Assembly: GCA_018389105.1 (NCBI GenBank)
Contig: JACATO010000089.1
Location: forward strand, 1 to 64,000
Reading direction: 5' to 3'
Length of the DNA: 64,000 nt
DNA from: Nautilus pompilius
Taxonomy: Eukaryota > Mollusca > Cephalopoda > Nautilida > Nautilidae
Of this stretch, positions 1-14,300 are shown piece after piece (position 1 is the stretch's first letter; each line of letters begins with the position of its first letter). The notes beneath the pieces were generated by a model that saw only the letters and a program-made list of their open reading frames with translations, had not been told where the DNA came from and searched no databases. Both the position numbers and the translations under genes were made by a program.

Positions 1-138
1 GAGAGCTAGGGAGATGAAGACTCGCAAAGGGTTCGCGTGTGTGACATTAGCTGGTGTATCACACGTTATACGGTGACTGGTTGGTGCTGTGCAGCCATGT
101 GTACTCTCGCCTGAACTTACAGCTGTTTATATACTATA
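1..138. repeat. Segmental duplication landmark, copy 1
   Basis: It matches about 32250-32380 with few differences, and its first 21 bases are identical to 63980-64000. It marks the edge of a roughly 32-kb tandem unit. By position it belongs to the upstream region of a further gene copy to the left of the window. Confidence 0.85.
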
Positions 139-249
139 TTATGCATATTACAATTAGGTTGTTACATGTTTTTTCTGTTTTTTACGGTAATCATGAGACT
201 TCATATCGTTGTTGAACGTTAAGTTTTTTAATCAAAATAAATTCCAATA

Positions 250-780
250 CTTTTCAATACAATTTGCCCCAAAGACTCACAATCGCATTTACATCATTTT
301 GAAAAGGAATCTGGATTTCTGGAGTCGATGAACTGTTGAAATGCAGTTTTAATTGCTGTTTGGATGCAGAAGGATTCCATACGGCGGGAAAGCTGTCGAC
401 AAATTGAAAAGTGGCAGTCTGTTGGAGGAAGGTCTGGTGTATAGGCTGGGCGAGGAAGAACATCTTGCCCCAACCTGTTCAGTTTCTGAAGATTTACTTT
501 TTGCAACATGAGGACGAACATTGTCCTGGAGCAGGACTGGGCATCTTCGTTTCCCCATTGCCGGCTGTCGTTGGTAGAGTTTCTGATGAACAACGTTTTA
601 ATTCACGACAGTACCTTTAAGCTGTGATAGTTTCGCCAGGTTGCAAGAAGTTATTGTGGATGACCCTAGTTGCTGTCCACCGCAGCCAGAGACCATGACC
701 GTCTTTGGGTGGAGACTTCGTTTTGGAAAGTGGTTAGGCGCCTTGTCTCTGTCGAGCCACTGTGCTGATCGTTTGCGATT
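250..780 (-). mobile_element. Mariner-family transposase fossil
   Basis: Minus-strand translation shows, in two or more frames, the mariner catalytic-core signatures DNVRPHVA and YTPDLPPTDCHF, preceded by PKDGHGLW and HNNFLQPGETIT-like segments and followed by AFQQFIDSR. Frames change several times and stops are present, so this is a dead C-terminal two-thirds of the element. No terminal repeats were recognised. It lies in the DNA present only in the left 32-kb unit. Confidence 0.8.
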
Positions 781-1725
781 GTCTTAAAGGATCCATATTT
801 CATTAAATGATTATAAAGCAAACGCTACGAAACGATATATAACTTATCTACACCTACACACCTTCACAAGCATGCACAATATGAACCTCAGATTAGCATA
901 ATAAAAAACCGACAAAACTTTTGTAACGACCTAATAAGTGACTGAATTCTTGTTGGAATAATAAAGAATGGTTTCAGAGACAGTGAGTCGATGAAAGTAA
1001 CTGAAAAATCTCTGCACCTGGTTAAAGAGACCGAAGCAGAGTTGAACCAACTCAATGAGGATCTGTTGTTTATGCAGATAAATATGACAGATGCAGTTGT
1101 AGATTACACACAACTTAATCACCTTGGGGAAACGCATCCGGGTGACTGGATGAAAATCATACTGTCTCTAAATGACGCAAGAACAATCTAACTGATAGCA
1201 TTTGTCTTAATCACCGAGATAAAATATGAGCTAAAATCAGGCTTAAGCAAATTAATTTTCTTTGCTGTCAGAATTTAGTTCTATTTTGTGCCAATCAAGT
1301 TTTACCATTTTTCAGTTTGGTGATTGCTTTTGTCTGTTGTTGTCTGGTGAGCGCAGAGTATCAACTTATGTAATGGTCAATTTTAAATTGTCTATGAGAG
1401 AACCATTGTTCAGGAGATCACCATTTTATCTTATGAAAAGTGGAGACCTAATTCTGGCCATTCTTATTAATCTAAATGTCTGTTGGCATGTTTTCCCTTC
1501 ATCTAATTTTATAGAGAGTCTTGGAATAAAAAATGGAAATAGAATACACTCAGACGTGTTAACATCACATGATACCTGTTGTGTTCTTGTCTTATGTCAG
1601 TTATTGGTAGAATGACAGCTGCCCCAAATGTTACATTCCGAACCTCGTTTGTTGTTGGGAATAGGTCAAATAATTTGCGTTTATATATTTCAATACTTTT
1701 CAAATTTTTTTCTTTGTTGTGTTGT

Positions 1726-1769
<44 letters not shown>

Positions 1770-2253
1770 AAGGCACTGAAACATATTTTACGACGACTCC
1801 CAACTAATTTTTTCTTTTTCCTTATGCTAACCTCCGCTTTTCCATTTTTAAATATTCTCAGATACTTTCATATATCTGTGATGATAATCACCAAACCTTC
1901 ATTCCAGGCCTTTGACCAAATGACCTTCATTTGCTCCTGTTTTTCTTTCAAGAAAAACTTGCCACTTATTCCTGTTAGCCGAGTTTATAAGATCAACTCC
2001 CCAAAACTAATTATTTCTATCCAAAACGTTATTTAATGGCTGATTCCTTTCCTGTTCTATTTCATCATCGAAGCACAGATTCGTCTCGTTCTCCAACGAT
2101 CTGTATTTATGTTCAGTGAGTGAGAGTTACTGTTTATTAAAGGTATATAGCTATTGACCTTCACCTGTTTGCCTTTTATCTTATCTTTGAGGATGGGACC
2201 TCACTTCCTATTTAAGGGTAGAATCTTGTCGAATCCCGGTCATATGGCAGTCT
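781..2253. other. Unique DNA beyond the end of the left gene
   Basis: No convincing exon was found on either strand. A plus-strand 66-codon open stretch at 991-1191 looks protein-like (acidic and Leu-rich) but matches nothing I recognise. The lower edge of unit similarity is at about 2254. If the left gene has a proper terminal exon it would have to be here or beyond the window. Confidence 0.5.
1727..1767. repeat. GT microsatellite
   Basis: About twenty uninterrupted GT dinucleotides. Confidence 0.95.
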
Positions 2254-2517
2254 AGATAAATGTATTCAACAAACAGTCTGTCTTTAAGATTATTCGTCTG
2301 TTCACTTTAAGGAATTGAACTCGTTTTCTGTAAAAATATGGTAAATCATTTGAAGAAGACACTAATTCTCAAGGAATCAATACTTTTCAAATGTGAAGCC
2401 CGCAGACATCTTTAATAGCCGATTTTGAACTCAACCCTAACCCTGGTATTGCTACAGAGAGGTTTATACCAAAGGAGCGTAAATCATAGCAGAGTGGAGC
2501 ACGGGGACCAGACGTAC

Positions 2518-3508
2518 CGGGATGTAGATGTTGTACCCATTTTTGGAATAGGTGCAGCCGCAGTCTCTCTTGGCTATGCACTCCTCACCGCTCAGAACAA
2601 AGCCGGGCTTACACACGCATCCCTCTACATCCGGAAGATCGCATTCCGTTTGCAAGCTGGAGCAGGTGGATTGGCAGGCGCTTGTCTTGTATTTGTACAC
2701 CATGTTCTTCCCACACTCCATTGCTGCAGAAAGATTCTTGATTGATATAGCGAAAGAAAGTGAAAGCTAACATCTAATAACAAGTTAATTTATTGCTTTC
2801 ATTTAGAACGTCATTAATGAATATTATTGAAAACACGGTTGAGCTTATTTGTAATTCCATGGTTGTGCGCTGATGAGAAATAAAAATGCCTTTAAAATCT
2901 GCAAATATTGCAACTTATATACTTTAAATTTTTTATCAATTTGTAATAATATTGTTATTATTGAATCTATCTCTAAAATAGCTCCCATTGTAATCTTTAT
3001 TCTTTAGTTCATTTATGTCTTAGGTCTAAAGTTCAGCCAGTAAATCGTTCAGCGCATCATGAACCAAAATGTTTTAGTTAGAAAACCAAACACAAGCATA
3101 AAGCTTCTCTTTTACTTGGAGATCCTAGTGTCCAAGAACACAGTACTCACGACACTTGGCTCTGGCTCTCCAGTTCACATTTATGCCGTGGATTTCACAA
3201 GCTGCAGACAAACCTTCCACCGCCTGGCACCACACTTTAGATAAGGTCGGAGCCGTCGCGTATGCACACACATCAAAGACGCAGTCTTCGTAATAGGAAT
3301 CAAATATCTGTTTTGTCAGCTTCCCAGCGCAAGACGCGAAAAGGGATCTGAGAAGGTTGCATTTTCTTTTGCCAAGATCACAGTGGCTCTTAATGTCTTT
3401 CTTCCTCCTGCACTCACACTAAGCTAATAAGATAATAATCAATAATAATAATAATTAATAATATAATAATAATAATACTAATAATAATAAATAATAATAA
3501 TAATATAA

Positions 3509-3540
<32 letters not shown>

Positions 3541-5336
3541 TAATAATAATAATAATAATTAATAATAATAATAATAATATTAAACCCCTGACGAAATCTT
3601 CAACCTATTCCAGGATTATTCCCGTTTTTCACGAAGCTTCCAAACGTAAACGATCAGAGTTGAGTTCACTTACCGCAGCTTTAATAAACGACATCTATTA
3701 TGGGAAACACAGAACACATTTGGTCCTCCGGGTGAATTATATAAATAATATGTTGTCTGTGGCTGACGGAAGCAGGTATTTAGGGATGACATGCGTAAGA
3801 AGAGACAACAACTGCCCAGCCGACTTGCCAATTTTACTGAAATGTTGGATGGATGCTCTTCAGCGAGTCACTCGTAAGTTTTCGCTATTCTCCGTCACCG
3901 TCTTTCATTAAGGGACGTGGGTTTATTTAGACTTGTCATCATGCGCCTGTGTCCCTGTTGCAAAGACTGAACCAATCGAATGCAGACCTATGTGCATCTT
4001 CTACGTTCCAAATCATCTTTGATTAATTACTAAGTAAAAACGACTCGTTAGATTTCTAATTTTTCTATAATGTTTTGAAACACAACTCACTGTTTGAAAT
4101 TAGAGTCATCCCGGACTCTGTAGCTTTCCCCGATGATGGAGAACTTGTTATTCACTCGAGAAACATCTTTCCCTCCTTTCGTCTTATAGTCGTCCTTTAT
4201 TCCATTGCAGTCTCCACAGAGGCCAGTCAGGTGCTTGCGGTATCTGTCGCGGTACGAACACCTCCACCCGGTGGTGACCATCGAACCGGACCTTCAGATC
4301 CCAGCCAGTGGTCACAGTGACCCATCCGGAAGAACTTGCTACAGTAACTGAGAAACTGCCCACAGACTGTCTGAATGGCAGGGTTACTGCTGCACCGTTT
4401 ACCTGTAATTGATAAAAAGATAACAAAAAGTCTGACTTCAAAAATACGACGGAAATAATTTGTTCTCGTATCCATTATCTTAAAACCTAAAATATTTTCA
4501 TATTACAGATCATCAATCTGGCTGACCAATGCAGTTACTTCTCTCGTATTTTGTCAACGTTATTCCTGGTAGCTGAAGAAGCAGATGATGTCGGAAACTT
4601 GGCTGTCCATTTAATTACAGGAAACTGTGCACATACACACGCACACATCACTTAATTTATTTGTCCCCAAATTTCTTTCCACTGGATATAAAATATTTGT
4701 CACTAAATTTTATTAATGAAGCTGTGAAGGAAAAAAAACAACATAAAAGGAAAACAGTACGGCCGGTAACCTTCCCGATTAATTAAAGATGTTTTTTGTT
4801 TACATGTATACAAATAAGACCTCTCTGTTGATGGTTCTTGCTCTTATGTCATCGCCAGAAGACATATCATTCAATGAAAGTATATAGAGAACATCCAAAC
4901 ATTTGTTTGCTTGATTTCTTCGTTTTTCGTTTCCAAACTCTCCGTACTTACAAAATAATCTCTGAGTTTAAACTAAGTCTTACTTTCTTCAATGTTCCAC
5001 AAGAGTCCTATCTTGGCAGAACTAGTTCCACACGTTATTGTATGAAGAAAGCAACAAAAAACAGTAATTTTAACTTTTCAAAAGCACAAAATACCTGGAC
5101 ACTTCTCTGTGGATTGATCCGAACCGTCAAGCCCTTAAATTTGACGTCGACCAAACGGGTGTAGGATACCCTGGTGTTTCGACCCCGGTGCTCGTTCTTC
5201 ACCTCCACACTGAAGTATTGGCCGAATTCAGCAGACTGGCTCAAGATATATTTGCAGGTTCCCATAAAGTGGATCATTTGGCCGTCGAAGGTCTTATAAT
5301 GCGGATCCCCGGAGACTTGGCATCTACAAGGCTTCT
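2518..5336 (-). CDS. Left gene module 6: VWD-C8-TIL, no E exon
   Basis: Exons are A 5095-5336 (242 nt), B 4091-4402 (312, one extra base), C 3151-3407 (257) and D 2518-2723 (206). The extra base in B is near 4250 and shifts the frame before the CGDC motif. The start of C is rearranged. The usual acceptor is replaced by GTGCAG/GAGGAAG, which keeps phase but removes the first cysteine of the exon. No exon E follows. Unit similarity ends near 2254 and unrelated DNA begins. Confidence 0.75.
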
Positions 5337-8300
5337 CTGCAATATACAGAAACAAAGTTCTATCATTTAGGATCAGTTCGTCACTTCAGAGACTGAAAAG
5401 ACTTCAAGCTGACAAACAATAGCCATGAATCTTGTCCCCTGTTAAGGTGGACACATAAATTGTTAAAACACTTATTACTGACAAGGGAGAGACAAGTCAG
5501 AATTACACGTGTCAGTGTCTGTGGTTATCCTCAAAATACAGCCTTTACAGTTAAAACACTTATTATGACACGAGAGACAAGTCAGAATTACATGTGTCAG
5601 TGTCTGTGGTATTCTCAAAATACAGCCTTTACAGGAACCGTATATACCTCCATAACGGGTCATATTCTTTATCTGCGAAAGAAATTAAAGGAACACTTCC
5701 TGTCATGGTTACTGATGTAGCTCCGCGCCTACAGATGAAGAGCTGAACTGGTAGGATTTAGTAATTTACGGTGGTAATCAATAGAGAATGAGTCAGGAAA
5801 TATTAAAATAAAAATCTCCTGAAACTAATGCTTTTCTGCTAACATCAAAGAACACAGGATCTTCAATAATTTGGAACGATACTCAATAAGCTTTTGATAA
5901 ATGAATACAGATAACCCATCAGTGTCGGGGGATAGTATTTGTTAAGTGCCTGCCTGAATCCTCGGCAAATACAACTGGTCCAGTCTTTACCCTCAGAAAA
6001 TATTCCGCGATACCAACCAAATGCCACAAACATAGAAAAAAGCTGGTAGACCTCTGTAACCAGGATATACTGACCGGAGATTCTGTCTGTTCGTGGGTGA
6101 GTTCCACGGAATAATTCAGCTTGGCACGAGACAAGAAATTACGTTGATCGGAAATTTTCATACCACCTCACTTTGTGTGGAAGCTCCCGTCGTCAACACC
6201 GCCATTGTGATTAATTTAATAAGAAGTCGCACTGGTTTAACATCTCATCCAAAACTTCAAATTAGTCAACCCTTATTTTCCACGATTGTTGAAGCTACTC
6301 ACTTCCCCAAGATTCCATGATTGGCCGTCTGAGTTAATGTCCACTGCGACACAAAATGTGATATATCGCAATTTCTTAGTGACAGAGAGCATAATGATAA
6401 ATGATTGTTGCTTGCCAACAATGAAACACGTGACTTACTCAACACACACTTGGATCCTACCAGCACATAGCCTTTTGCACATTCGCATCCTCTCTGACCC
6501 TTCACACTGCCGCACACTTGGTTCGAGCCGCAGGAATGTTGGACGTATTTCAAAGACCCACGTCCAGATGCCAGTTTACAATGGGCCACGTACTTACAGC
6601 CCGGAAGAAGGATGTGTGTCCCCAACTGTAATAAATAGCACGAGGATAGTCAGTACTTCGCGTAACTATCGACTTGGCAGGAGTCTGATGAAACAAGAGA
6701 GAAAACTATGTCGATGTCAAAAGTATCGAGGGAAAACAACATCAATAACGGTAACGAATAGCAGTGAGGTGATTCATCTCAATAGAAGATGAGGTCCAAC
6801 GTGAAAATATTCAGGATCATTTATTCAAACCGATCAATGGAGACAGGCGTGAACTCTGAAGTGGCTAAAACGATAATGGTGGTAATATGGCTACCCTAGA
6901 CCACAACCTGGTTAGTCCTCCTGCAAACAAGAGATTACTATTGCTGATTACACTAGCAACCTGTCTCCCTCTCTGTACTTCTACATTTCGAGCGTCTCCG
7001 TATTACGCTGCAGTCATCTCTTTTAGAAGCAGATATTTCTTTTTATTCTCTTCTGTTTTGTTTGTTTACATCGAAAGGAGCCATAATCATAGCAGAGTGG
7101 AGCACGGGGAGCAGACGTACCGGGATGTAGATGTTGTACCCATTTTTGGAATAGGTGCAGCCGCAGTCTCTCTTGGCTATGCACTCCTCACCGCTCAGAA
7201 CAAAGCCGGGCTTACACACGCATCCCTCTACATCCGGAAGATCGCATTCCGTTTGCAAGCTGGAGCAGGTGGATTGGCAGGCGCTTGTCTGTATTTTGTA
7301 CACCATGTTCTTCCCACAATCCTTTGCTGCAGAAAGAATCATTGAGTTGATACAGAGAAAGTGAAAGCTATTGCATCTAATAACAGGTTAATTTATTCCG
7401 GTATTTGCATTGTCATTAAAGAATATTTTAATAAATGACAAAGAATTGGAACACGGTTGATCTTCTTTATAATTCGGACGTTTTATTCTGGGCTTGATGA
7501 GAAATGGAAACGTTTATAATCTACAATATTTACACATTTAAAGTTTAAATTGCTTTCAAAAAAATTATTAACATTTTATTGTATTTATCTATAACAGAGG
7601 ACCCATTGTAATCTTTATTCTTTGTTCATTTATGTCTTAGGTCTAAAGTTCAGCCAGTAAATCGTTCAGCGCATCATGAACCAAAATGTTTCAGTTAGAA
7701 AACCAAACACAAGCATAAAGCTTCTCTTTTACTTGGAGATCCTAGTGTCCAAGAACACAGTACTCACGACACTTGGCTCTGGCTCTCCAGTTCACATTTA
7801 TGCCGTGGATTTCACAAGCTGCAGACAAACCTTCCACCGCCTGGCACCACACTTTAGATAAGGTCGGAGCCGTCGCGTATGCACACACATCAAAGACGCA
7901 GTCTTCGTAATAGGAATCAAATATCTGTTTTGTCAGCTTCCCAGCGCAAGACGCGAAAAGGGATCTGAGAAGGTTGCATTTTCTTTTGCCAAGATCACAG
8001 TGGCTCTTAATGTCTTCTTTCTCCTCACACCTGCAAATAATAATAATAATAATAATATTAAAACCCCTGACGAAATTTTCAACCTATTCCAGGATTATTC
8101 CCGTTTTTCATGAAGCTTCCAAACGTAAACGATCAGAGTTGAGTTCACTTACCGCAGCTTTAATAAACGACATCTATTATGGGAAACACAGAACACATTT
8201 GGTGGTCCTCCGGGTGAATTATATAAATAATATGTTGTCTGTGGCTGACGGAAGCAGGTATTTAGGGATGACATGCGTAAGAAGAGACAACAACTGCCCA

Positions 8301-11300
8301 GCCGACTTGCCAATTTTACTGAAATGTTGGATGGATGCTCTTCAGCGAGTCACTCGTAAGTTTTCGCTATTCTCCGTCACCGTCTTTCATTAAGGGACGT
8401 GGGTTTATTTAGACTTGTCATCATGCGCCTGTGTCCCTGTTGCAAAGACTGAACCAATCGAATGCAGACCTATGTGCATCTTCTACGTTCCAAATCATCT
8501 TTGATTAATTACTAAGTAAAAACGACTCGTTAGATTTCTAATTTTTCTATAATGTTTTGAAACACAACTCACTGTTTGAAATTAGAGTCATCCCGGACTC
8601 TGTAGCTTTCCCCGATGATGGAGAACTTGTTATTCACTCGAGAAACATCTTTCCCTCCTTTCGTCTTATAGTCGTCCTTTATTCCATTGCAGTCTCCACA
8701 GAGGCCAGTCAGGTGCTTGCGGTATTCTGTCGGTACGAACACCTCCACCCGGTGGTGACCATCGAACCGGACCTTCAGACCCCAGCCAGTGGTCACAGTG
8801 ACCCATCCGGAAGAACTTGCTACAGTAACTGAGAAACTGCCCACAGACTGTCTGAATGGCAGGGTTACTGCTGACCCGTTTACCTGTAATTGATAAAAAA
8901 GATAACAAAAAATCTGACTTCAAAAATACGACGGAAATAATTTGTTCTCGTATCCATTATCTTAAAACCTAAAATATTTTCATATTACAGATCATCAATC
9001 TGGCTGACCAATGCAGTTACTTCTCTCGTATTTTGTCAACGTTATTCCTGGTAGCTGAAGAAGCAGATGATGTCGGAAACTTGGCTGTCCATTTAATTAC
9101 AGGAAACTGTGCACATACACACGCACACATCACTTAATTTATTTGTCCCCAAATTTCTTTCCACTGGATATAAAATATTTGGCACTAAATCTTATTAATG
9201 AAGCTGTGAAGAAAAAAAACAACATAAAAGAAAAACATTACGGCCGGTAACCTTCCCGATTAAATAAAGATGTTTTTTGTTTACATGTATACAAATAAGA
9301 CCTCTCTGTTGATGGTTCTTGCTCTTATGTCATCGCCAGAAGACATATCATTCAATGAAAGTATATAGAGAACATCCAAACATTTGTTTGCTTGATTTCT
9401 TCGTTTTTCGTTTCCAAACTCTCCGTACTTACAAAATAATCTCTTTCAAATAAGTGCGCAGCGCTTACTTTCTTCAATGTTTCACAAGAGTCCTATCTTG
9501 GCAGAACTAGTTCCACACGTTATTGTATGAAGAAAGCAACAAAAAACAGTAATTTTAACTTTTCAAAAGCACAAAATACCTGGACACTTCTTTGTGGATT
9601 GATTCGAACCGTCAAGTCATTAAATTTGACGTCGACCAAACGGGTGTAGGATACCCTGGTGTTTCGACCCCGGTGCTCGTTCTTCACCTCCACACTGAAG
9701 TATTGGCCGAATTCAGCAGACTGGCTCAAAATATATTTGCAGGTTCCCATAAAGTGGATCATTTGGCCGTCGAAGGTCTTATAATGCGGATCCCCGGAGA
9801 CTTGGCATCTACAAGGTTTCTCTGCAATATACAGAAACAAAGTTCCATCATTTAGCATCAGTTCGTCACTTCAGAGACTGAAAAGACTTCAAAGCTGACA
9901 AACAATAGCCATGAATCTTGTCCCCTGTTAAGGTGGACACATAAATTGTTAAAACACTTATTACTGACAAGGGAGAGACAAGTCAGAATTACATGTGTCA
10001 GTGTCTGTGGTTATTCCTCAAAATACAGCCTTTACAGTTAAAACACTTATTACTGACAAGGGAGAGACAAGTCAGAATTACATGTGTCAGTGTCTGTGGT
10101 TATTTCTCAAAATACAGCCTTTACAGGAACCGTATTATACCTCCATAACGGGTCATATTCTTTATCTGCGAAAGAAATTAAAGAGAACACTTCCTTTCAT
10201 GGTTACTGATGTAGCTCCGCGCCTACAGATGAAGAGCTGAACTGGTAGGATTTAGTAATTTACGGTGGTAATCAATAGAGAATGAGTCAGGAAATATTAA
10301 ATAAAAATCTCCTGAAACTAACGCTTTTCTGCTAACATCAAAGAACACAGGATCTTCAATAATTTGGAACGATACTCAATAAGCTTTTGATAAATGAATA
10401 CAGATAACCCATCAGTGTCGGGGGATAGTATTTGTTAAGTGCCTGCCTGAATCCTCGGCAAATACAACAGGTCCAGTCTTTACCTTCAGAAAATATTCCG
10501 CGATACCAACCAAATGCCACAAACATAGAAAAAAGCTGGTAGACCTCTGTAACCAGGATATACTGACCGGAGATTCTGTCTGTTCGTGGGTGAGTTCCAC
10601 GGAATAATTCAGCTTGGCACAGAAGAAATGTTGAGACAAGAAATTACGTTGATCGGAAATTTTCATACCACCTCACTTTGTGTGGAAGCTCCCGTCGTCA
10701 ACACCGCCATTGTGATTAATTTAATAAGAAGTCGCACTGGTTTAACATCTCATCCAAAACTTCAAATTAGACAACCCTTATTTTCCACGATTGTTGAAGC
10801 TACTCACTTTCCCAAGATTCCATGATTGGCCGTCTGAGTTAATGTCCACTGCGACACAAAATATGATATATCGCAATTTCTTAGTGACAGAGAGCATAAT
10901 GATAAATGATTGTTGCTTGCCAACAATGAAACACGTGACTTACTCAACACACACTTGGATCCTACCAGCACATAGCCTTTTGCACATTCGCATCCTCTCT
11001 GACCCTTCACACTGCCGCACACTTGGTTCGAGCCGCAGGAATGTTGGACGTATTTCAAAGACCCACGTCCAGATGCCAGTTTACAATGGGCCACGTACTT
11101 ACAGCCCGGAAGAAGGATGTGTGTCCCCAACTGTAATAAATAGCACGAGGATAGTCAGTACTTCGCTAACTATCGACTTGGCAGGAGTCTGATGAAACAA
11201 GAGAGAAAACTATGTCGATGTCAAAAGTATCGAGGGAAAACAACATCAATAACGGTAACGAATAGCAGTGAGGTGATTCATCTCAATAGAAGATGAGGTC

Positions 11301-14300
11301 CAACGTGAAAATATTCAGGATCATTTATTCAAACCGATCAATGGAGACAGGCGTGAACTCTGAAGTGGCTAAAACGATAATGGTGGTAATATGGCTACCC
11401 TAGACCACAACCTGGTTAGTCCTCCTGCAAACAAGAGATTACTATTGCTGATTACACTAGCAACCTGTCTCCCTCTCTGTACTTCTACATTTCGAGCGTC
11501 TCCGTATTACGCTGCAGTCATCTCTTTTAGAAGCAGATATTTCTTTTTATTATCTTCTGTTTTGTTTGTTTACATCTTAAGGAGCCATAATCATAGCAGA
11601 GTGGAGCACGGGGAACAGACGTACCGGGATGTAGATGTTGTACCCATTTTTGGAATAGGTGCAGCCGCAGTCTCTCTTGGCTATGCACTCCTCACCGCTC
11701 AGAACAAAGCCGGGCTTACACACGCATCCCTCTACATCCGGAAGATCGCATTCCGTTTGCAAGCTGGAGCAGGTGGATTGGCAGGCGCTTGTCTTGTATT
11801 TGTACACCATGTTCTTCCCACACTCCATTGCTGCAGAAAGATTAATTGAGTTGATACAGAGAAAGTGAAAGCTATTGCATCTAATAACAGGCTAATTTAT
11901 TCCGGTATTTGCATTGTCATTAAAGAATATTTTAATAAATGACAAAGATTTGGAACACGGTTGATCTTCTTTATAATTCGGACGTTTTATTCTGGGCTTG
12001 ATGAGAAATGGAACGTTTTATAATCTACAAGAATTACAAAATTTAAAGTTTAAATTGCTTTCACAAATAATTATTAACATTTTTATTGTATTTCTATAAC
12101 AGAGGACCCAGTGTAATTTCTTCTTTGTTCATTTATGTCTTAGGTCTAAAGTTCAGCCAGTAAATCGTTCAGCGCATCATGAACCAAAATGTTTCAGTTA
12201 GAAAACCAAACACAAGCATAAAGCTTCTCTTTTACTTGGAGATCCTAGTGTCCAAGAACACAGTACTCACGACACTTGGCTGTGGCTCTCCAGTTCACAT
12301 TTATGCCGTGGATTTCACAAGCTGCAGACAAACCTTCCACCGCCTGGCACCACACTTTAGATAAGGTCGGAGCCGTCGCGTATGCACACACATCAAAGAC
12401 GCAGTCTTCGTAATAGGAATCAAATATCTGTTTTGTCAGCTTCCCAGCGCAAGACGCGAAAAGGGATCTGAGAAGGTTGCATTTTCTTTTGCCAAGATCA
12501 CAGTGGCTCTTAATGTCTTCTTTCTCCTCACACCTGCAAATAATAATAATAATAATATTAAAACCCCTGACGAAATCTTCAACCTATTCCAGGATTATTC
12601 CCGTTTTTCATGAAGCTTCCAAACCTAAACGATCAGAGTTGAGTTCACTTACCACAGCTTTCAATAAACGACATCTATTATGGGAAACACAGAACACATT
12701 TTGGTCCTCCGGGTGAATTATATAAATAATATGTTGTCTGTGGCTGACGGAAGCAGGTATTTAGGGATGACATGCGTAAGAAGAGACAACAACTGCCCAG
12801 CCGACTTGCCAATTTTACTGAAATGTTGGATGGATGCTCTTCAGCGAGTCACTCGTAAGTTTTCGCTATTCTCCGTCACCGTCTTTCATTAAGGGACGTG
12901 GGTTTATTTAGACTTGTCATCATGCGCCTGTGTCCCTGTTGCAAAGACTGAACCAATCGAATGCAGACCTATGTGCATCTTCTACGTTCCAAATCATCTT
13001 TGATTAATTACTAAGTAAAAACGACTCGTTAGATTTCTAATTTTTCAAAATGTTTTGAAACACAACTCACTGTTTGAAATTAGAGTCATCCCGGACTCTG
13101 TAGCTTTCCCCGATGATGGAGAACTTGTTATTCACTCGAGAAACATCTTTCCCTCCTTTCGTCTTATAGTCGTCCTTTATTCCATTGCAGTCTCCACAGA
13201 GGCCACTCAGGTGCTTGCGGTATTCTGTCGGTACGAACACCTCCACCCGGTGGTGACCATCGAACCGGACCTTCAGATCCCAGCCAGTGGTAACAGTGAC
13301 CCATCCGGAAGAACTTGCTACATTAACTGAGAAATTGCCCACAGACTGTCTGAATGGCAGGGTTACTGCTGACCCGTTTACCTGTAATTGATAAAAAAAA
13401 TAACAAAAATGTGACTTAAAAATACGAAGGAAATAATTTGTTCTCGTATCCATTATCTTAAAACCTAAAATATTTTCATATTACAGATCATCAATCTGGC
13501 TGACCAATGCATTTACATCTCTCGTATTTTGTCAACGTTATTCCTACTTCCAGAACAATAAGGTGTTTTCTGAAAATTGGCTGTCTTCCTATTTATAGCA
13601 GGCAAAACACACACACAAACAGAGAGAGAGAGAATGGTATCTCCGATAATTTATTTGTCAACAAAATTCTTTCCTGGATGTTAGAAAAATATCTGGCCCA
13701 CCTTCTATTATTGGAGCCTCTCAGACGAAATACCTTAATGGAATCCATCCCGGCCGACAGAGGACACCTCTGTTCTTGGTTCTTTCTGTTTTCTCAGGGA
13801 GACCAGATATCATTCAAGAAAATCATGAAGACGAAACCCAAACATTTGCATGTTTACTTTATTCTTCTCTCCTTTCCAAACTTTCTGTATTTACTAAATC
13901 ATCTTCCAGTTTCAGGTGAGTGTAAACCGCTTCCTCTCTCCGGAGTTTTCAAGATAATCTCCTCTCCGACAGCTAAACACCTGCAGTCGCCTATCTGTAG
14001 TTTCAGACATTCGCCAAGATTCGTTCGGACAGATATCAAGAAAATATTTGTTTTTCTCTCCTTTACAAACAGAATGATGACGAGTGGACTAAAAGACCGA
14101 CTATTGTAGGTGATGGAGACAGATGCACAAAACTTGCGGCCGTTCGTTTTCCACAGAAATTTTGCCCTTGTTATAACTAAATTTTAATGTGTGTAATTTA
14201 ATGTTTTTTATGTTTTAAATTTGTTTAGAGCAGATTATTAGGTATCATGATAATCCGCATAAAATGCGCTTCTGAAAGAAGATCGAGCTAGATTTGCACC

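Noticed and set aside
3424-3581. Direct repeats considered as a CRISPR-like array
   Set aside because: It is a simple AAT microsatellite without spacers, in a eukaryotic intron.
6887-7345. Plus-strand open frame of about 152-158 codons, repeated near 11391, 45553, 49972 and 54364
   Set aside because: It runs antisense through the TIL exon and its donor. The repetition only reflects the repeated exon and intron, and there is no independent domain or splice support.
7676-7861. 61-codon plus-strand frame repeated in every unit
   Set aside because: Antisense shadow of the C8 exon.
8200-8393. Plus-strand frame and a possible minus-strand exon with donor GTAAGT between exons B and C
   Set aside because: A minus-strand exon ending there would contain a stop in the required phase, and B joins C directly in phase 2.
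8557-8832. 91-codon plus-strand frame opposite VWD exon B, present in most units
   Set aside because: Antisense shadow of exon B, which has clear VWD motifs on the minus strand.
13507-14109. 200-codon plus-strand open frame in the long A-B intron (also shortened near 21969, 27644 and 56662)
   Set aside because: Reading frame and length are not kept between copies, no domain is recognisable, and it lies antisense in an intron.
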